Of a stretch of 64,000 nucleotides of DNA, positions 61,960 through 64,000 are shown piece by piece. The notes beneath the pieces were generated by a model. It was not told where the DNA came from. It did not search any database and saw only the letters and a program-made list of their open reading frames with translations. A program made the translations under genes and the position numbers. The first letter of the stretch is position 1. Every line of letters begins with the position of its first letter. The stretch is taken from contig NZ_JANTEZ010000001.1 of assembly GCF_024978135.1 (NCBI RefSeq), positions 743,762 through 807,761 of the forward strand. Reading direction: 5' to 3'. This stretch comes from Herbiconiux gentiana. GTDB taxonomy: Bacteria; Actinomycetota; Actinomycetes; Actinomycetales; Microbacteriaceae.

Positions 61960-62911
61960 GATCCATCGGACCTCTCCACCCGTTCACGGGCAGATTGAAC
62001 TTGCGCACGAGCCGGTCGGTGAACGGCCCCATCTGCAATCGGGCGAGCCGCACGGGAACGGGCGACCGCCGCACGACGACGCGGGCGCCCGTGGGGAGGT
62101 CGCGCATCCGTCGCCCGTCGCTCCACAGCACGGCACCGCCCGACGAGCGCTCGAGCACCTCGACGGCCAGGGCCGAGTCGGGCCCGACGACGAGCGGCCG
62201 CGCGAACAGCGCGTGCGGGCTGAGTGGAACCATGAGCAGCGCGTCGAGGCTCGGCCACACGACCGGACCGCCCGCCGAGAAGGAGTAGGCGGTGGAGCCG
62301 GTGGGCGTCGACATCACGACGCCGTCGCAGCCGAAGCTCGACAGGGGGCGGCCGTCGACCTCGATGACGACCTCGAGCATCCGCTCCCGGCTGGCCTTCT
62401 CGACCGTCGCCTCGTTGAGCGCCCAGCTCTCGTAGACCACTTCGGTGCCGAGCTTCACGCGCACCGAGAGGGTCATGCGCTCCTCGACGAGGTAGTCGCG
62501 GGCGAGGGCACGCTGCACGGTGGCGGTGAGGTCTTTGCGCTCGCTCTCGGCGAGGAACCCGACGTGGCCGAGGTTCACCCCGAGCAGCGGCACGGTCGCT
62601 CCGCGCACGATCTCGGCGGCGCGCAGGATGGTGCCGTCTCCCCCGAGCACCATCACGAGCTCGAGGTCGTAGACCGAGATGCCGGCCCCCAGGGTCGCCA
62701 CCTCACCCAGCTCGTCGAGCACCTCGGGGTGGTCGCCGTCGTCGAACGGCGGCAGCACCGGCGTGACGCCGGCCGCGCGCAGCTGGTCGCACACGCTCGC
62801 CGCCGCCTCCACGGAATCGCGTCGACCCGTGTGCAGCACCACGAGCATGTACCGCGCCTTCGCGCTCACGGAAGGGGATTCCCCCACCTCGGAAGCCATG
62901 TCAGTAGCCAC
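61952..62911 (-). CDS. nadK: NAD kinase
   Basis: A 319-residue kinase producing NADP: VMVLGGDGTILRAAEIVRG holds the GGDG motif, GVNLGHVGFLAE the next loop, ATVEKASRERMLEVVIEVDG and VMSTPTGSTAYSFSAGGPVVWP the NAD site. The GTG at 62911 has AGGAG eight bases upstream, inside the tlyA end, and lies three bases after the tlyA stop; later ATGs (62899, 62848) are less well supported. Overlaps recN by eight bases. Confidence 0.96.
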   Translation of the reverse strand: MATDMASEVGESPSVSAKARYMLVVLHTGRRDSVEAAASVCDQLRAAGVTPVLPPFDDGDHPEVLDELGEVATLGAGISVYDLELVMVLGGDGTILRAAEIVRGATVPLLGVNLGHVGFLAESERKDLTATVQRALARDYLVEERMTLSVRVKLGTEVVYESWALNEATVEKASRERMLEVVIEVDGRPLSSFGCDGVVMSTPTGSTAYSFSAGGPVVWPSLDALLMVPLSPHALFARPLVVGPDSALAVEVLERSSGGAVLWSDGRRMRDLPTGARVVVRRSPVPVRLARLQMGPFTDRLVRKFNLPVNGWRGPMDRD

Positions 62912-62914
62912 GCG

Positions 62915-63718
62915 TCACGCTCCTGTCATAAGGGTCACCCGGTCCAACCATTCTGTCGGATGCGAGCCCACCTCCCGATTGAACCAGACCAGATACTCCT
63001 GGTTGCCGGCGCCTCCCGCAATGGGGGACGAGATCATCCCGGCTGTGGACAACCCGAGATCGTACGCCGCCCAGAGCACGTTCGACACCGCATCCGCCCG
63101 CAGCGCAGCGTTCTTCACGATGCCCTCCTTGATGCCCGTTCGACCCACCTCGAACTGCGGCTTCACCAGCAGCACGAAGTCGGCCTCCGGCGTGGCGACG
63201 GCCTGCAGGGCCGGCAGCACGATCCCGAGCGAGATGAACGACAGGTCGCCCACCACCAGCTCCACGGGTTCGGTGACTCCGGATGCTCCCGCCAGGGTCT
63301 CCCGCGTGGCGAACCGCAGGTTGAAGCCCTCGACGTCGACCACCCGCTCGTCCTTCGCCACGATCGGGTCGAGCTGCCCGTGCCCCACGTCGACGGCGAG
63401 CACCTGCCGCGCTCCCCGCTCCAGCAACACCTGGGTGAATCCGCCCGTGGACGCGCCGGCATCCAGCGCGAGCCGCCCCTCCACCGTCACCGGGAAGGAG
63501 TCGAGGGCGGCGATCAGCTTGTTGGCGCCGCGACTCACGTACCGGTCGACCGCGTCGACGGTGACGGTCTGGCCGTCGAGCACCGGATGCGCGGCCTTCA
63601 CGATCGGCTGACCTTCGACCCGCACGTACCCGTTCGCAATGAGGCGAGCGGCGTGCGTGCGCGATCGCGCAAGCCCGAGGGCGGCGACGGTGGCGTCGAG
63701 ACGGGTGGAACTAGGCAT
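62915..63718 (-). CDS. tlyA: TlyA family rRNA 2'-O-methyltransferase
   Basis: A 267-residue protein: an S4 RNA-binding domain at about 4-65 (LGLARSRTHAARLIANGYVRVEG), then an FtsJ-like methyltransferase with SAM motif ALDAGASTGGFTQVLLERGA, VDVGHGQLDP, and VGDLSFISLGIVLPAL. TlyA methylates 16S and 23S rRNA; in mycobacteria its loss gives capreomycin resistance. The start overlaps a small upstream gene by eight bases. Confidence 0.95.
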   Translation of the reverse strand: MPSSTRLDATVAALGLARSRTHAARLIANGYVRVEGQPIVKAAHPVLDGQTVTVDAVDRYVSRGANKLIAALDSFPVTVEGRLALDAGASTGGFTQVLLERGARQVLAVDVGHGQLDPIVAKDERVVDVEGFNLRFATRETLAGASGVTEPVELVVGDLSFISLGIVLPALQAVATPEADFVLLVKPQFEVGRTGIKEGIVKNAALRADAVSNVLWAAYDLGLSTAGMISSPIAGGAGNQEYLVWFNREVGSHPTEWLDRVTLMTGA

Positions 63719-63866
63719 TCGACGGAATCGAGTCCCCGCCCTCGAGGCGGCCCTTCAGTTCGTCGTGCAGCTGGGCGTAGGCGGTGGCGCGCGAGTCGAG
63801 CGACTGCTCTTCGATCACCCGGAGGCGTGGCAGCAGTGCCGCCTCCTCGTTCCGCTCGTCGCTCAT
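63711..63866 (-). CDS. Small conserved protein upstream of tlyA (51 residues)
   Basis: On the minus strand from ATG 63866 the frame reads MSDERNEEAALLPRLRVIEE, then SLDSRATAYAQLHDELKGRLE, ending at TAG 63711. It is acidic, predicted helical, and its stop overlaps the tlyA start by eight bases, so it is probably translated and coupled. Short acidic helical proteins of this type commonly precede tlyA in actinobacteria as far as I recall; function unknown. It is the first gene after the 5S rRNA gene. Confidence 0.7.
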   Translation of the reverse strand: MSDERNEEAALLPRLRVIEEQSLDSRATAYAQLHDELKGRLEGGDSIPSNA

Positions 63867-63903
63867 CACTTCAGCGTACCCCGTCCTGATCGGCGGTTAA
63901 ATG

Positions 63904-63937
63904 CAGAATGCCCACCCCCGGAGGGGTGGGCATTCTG
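63904..63937 (-). terminator. rRNA operon terminator
   Basis: CAGAATGCCCACCCC at 63904-63918 is exactly complementary to 63923-63937, a 15-bp stem with a CGGA loop. It follows the 5S rRNA 3' end by a few bases on the minus strand, and CATTTAA follows it. Confidence 0.85.
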
Positions 63938-63944
63938 AAAGTAT

Positions 63945-64000
63945 GTCCGGCGGTGTCCTACTCTCCCACAAGGTCCCCCTTGCAGTACCATCGGCGCTGA
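63945..64000 (-). rRNA. rrf: 5S rRNA, 3' part (rest beyond the window)
   Basis: On the minus strand the visible 56 bases include CGATGGTACTGCAAGGGGGA and GTGGGAGAGTAGGACACCGC, the conserved 3' half of actinobacterial 5S rRNA (loop E and helix IV-V, then the 3' strand of helix I). The gene is transcribed leftward into this window, so the 16S-23S genes should lie to the right of position 64000. The exact 3' end is estimated. Confidence 0.92.

Overview
The window is a chromosomal segment of a very GC-rich actinobacterium. GTG starts are frequent, 4-base start/stop overlaps are common, and some genes look leaderless. The gene order next to the 5S rRNA (tlyA, nadK, recN, pyrG, nudix, xerD, parA, scpA, scpB, rluB, tyrA, cmk, der) and the abundance of LacI/DeoR-controlled sugar loci suggest Micrococcales, most likely Microbacteriaceae. 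The family placement is inference, not a database result.

Layout. 0-11 kb: a partial histidine phosphatase; an ATP-dependent DNA ligase facing a LigD-type primase-polymerase (end-joining repair, no Ku in view); flotillin; a Gfo/Idh oxidoreductase; an exported lysozyme-like protein; PEP carboxylase; and a DEAD-box RNA helicase. 10.7-25.5 kb: three adjoining sugar catabolic sets. The first is LacI, LacD-like aldolase and FGGY kinase. The second is a rhamnose-type set (RhaB, class II aldolase, two SDRs, DeoR). The third is FGGY kinase, DeoR and PfkB divergent from DeoR and a class II fructose-bisphosphate-type aldolase. 25.5-32.2 kb: a ribose-type ABC importer with ManA, a LacI regulator and an unusual P-loop kinase/HAD phosphatase fusion. 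32.2-35.4 kb: AraC, VOC and a UvrA-like ABC protein. 35.5-39.9 kb: mannitol-type dehydrogenase and small sugar kinase divergent from SDR and LacI. 39.9-44.7 kb: Gfo/Idh and DhnA/LsrF-type aldolase divergent from PfkB kinase and LacI.

44.7-48.6 kb is a mixed stretch: a HEPN protein and a winged-helix/nucleotidyltransferase protein forming a probable toxin-antitoxin pair, a PPOX flavoprotein, tRNA-Pro(GGG) with a 15-base copy of its 3' end nearby, a TetR regulator behind a strong palindrome, and a ROK kinase. 48.7-64 kb is a dense housekeeping block on the minus strand, ending in the 3' part of a 5S rRNA gene.

Working together. Most of 10-44 kb converts imported sugars or polyols to triose phosphates by repeated kinase + aldolase + dehydrogenase modules, each with its own repressor. 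A perfect 12-base palindrome, GACAACGTTGTC, lies both in front of the kinase/phosphatase fusion at 30.9 kb and in front of the PfkB kinase at 42.1 kb, linking those loci into one probable LacI regulon that may share the ABC importer. Four hairpins of about 60 bp with related but diverged stems sit just past gene 3' ends (two in convergent gaps) at 14.6, 14.7, 35.4 and 39.9 kb and look like one dispersed palindromic element family. Several sugar enzymes and regulators carry low-complexity Ala/Gly/Pro insertions or tails.
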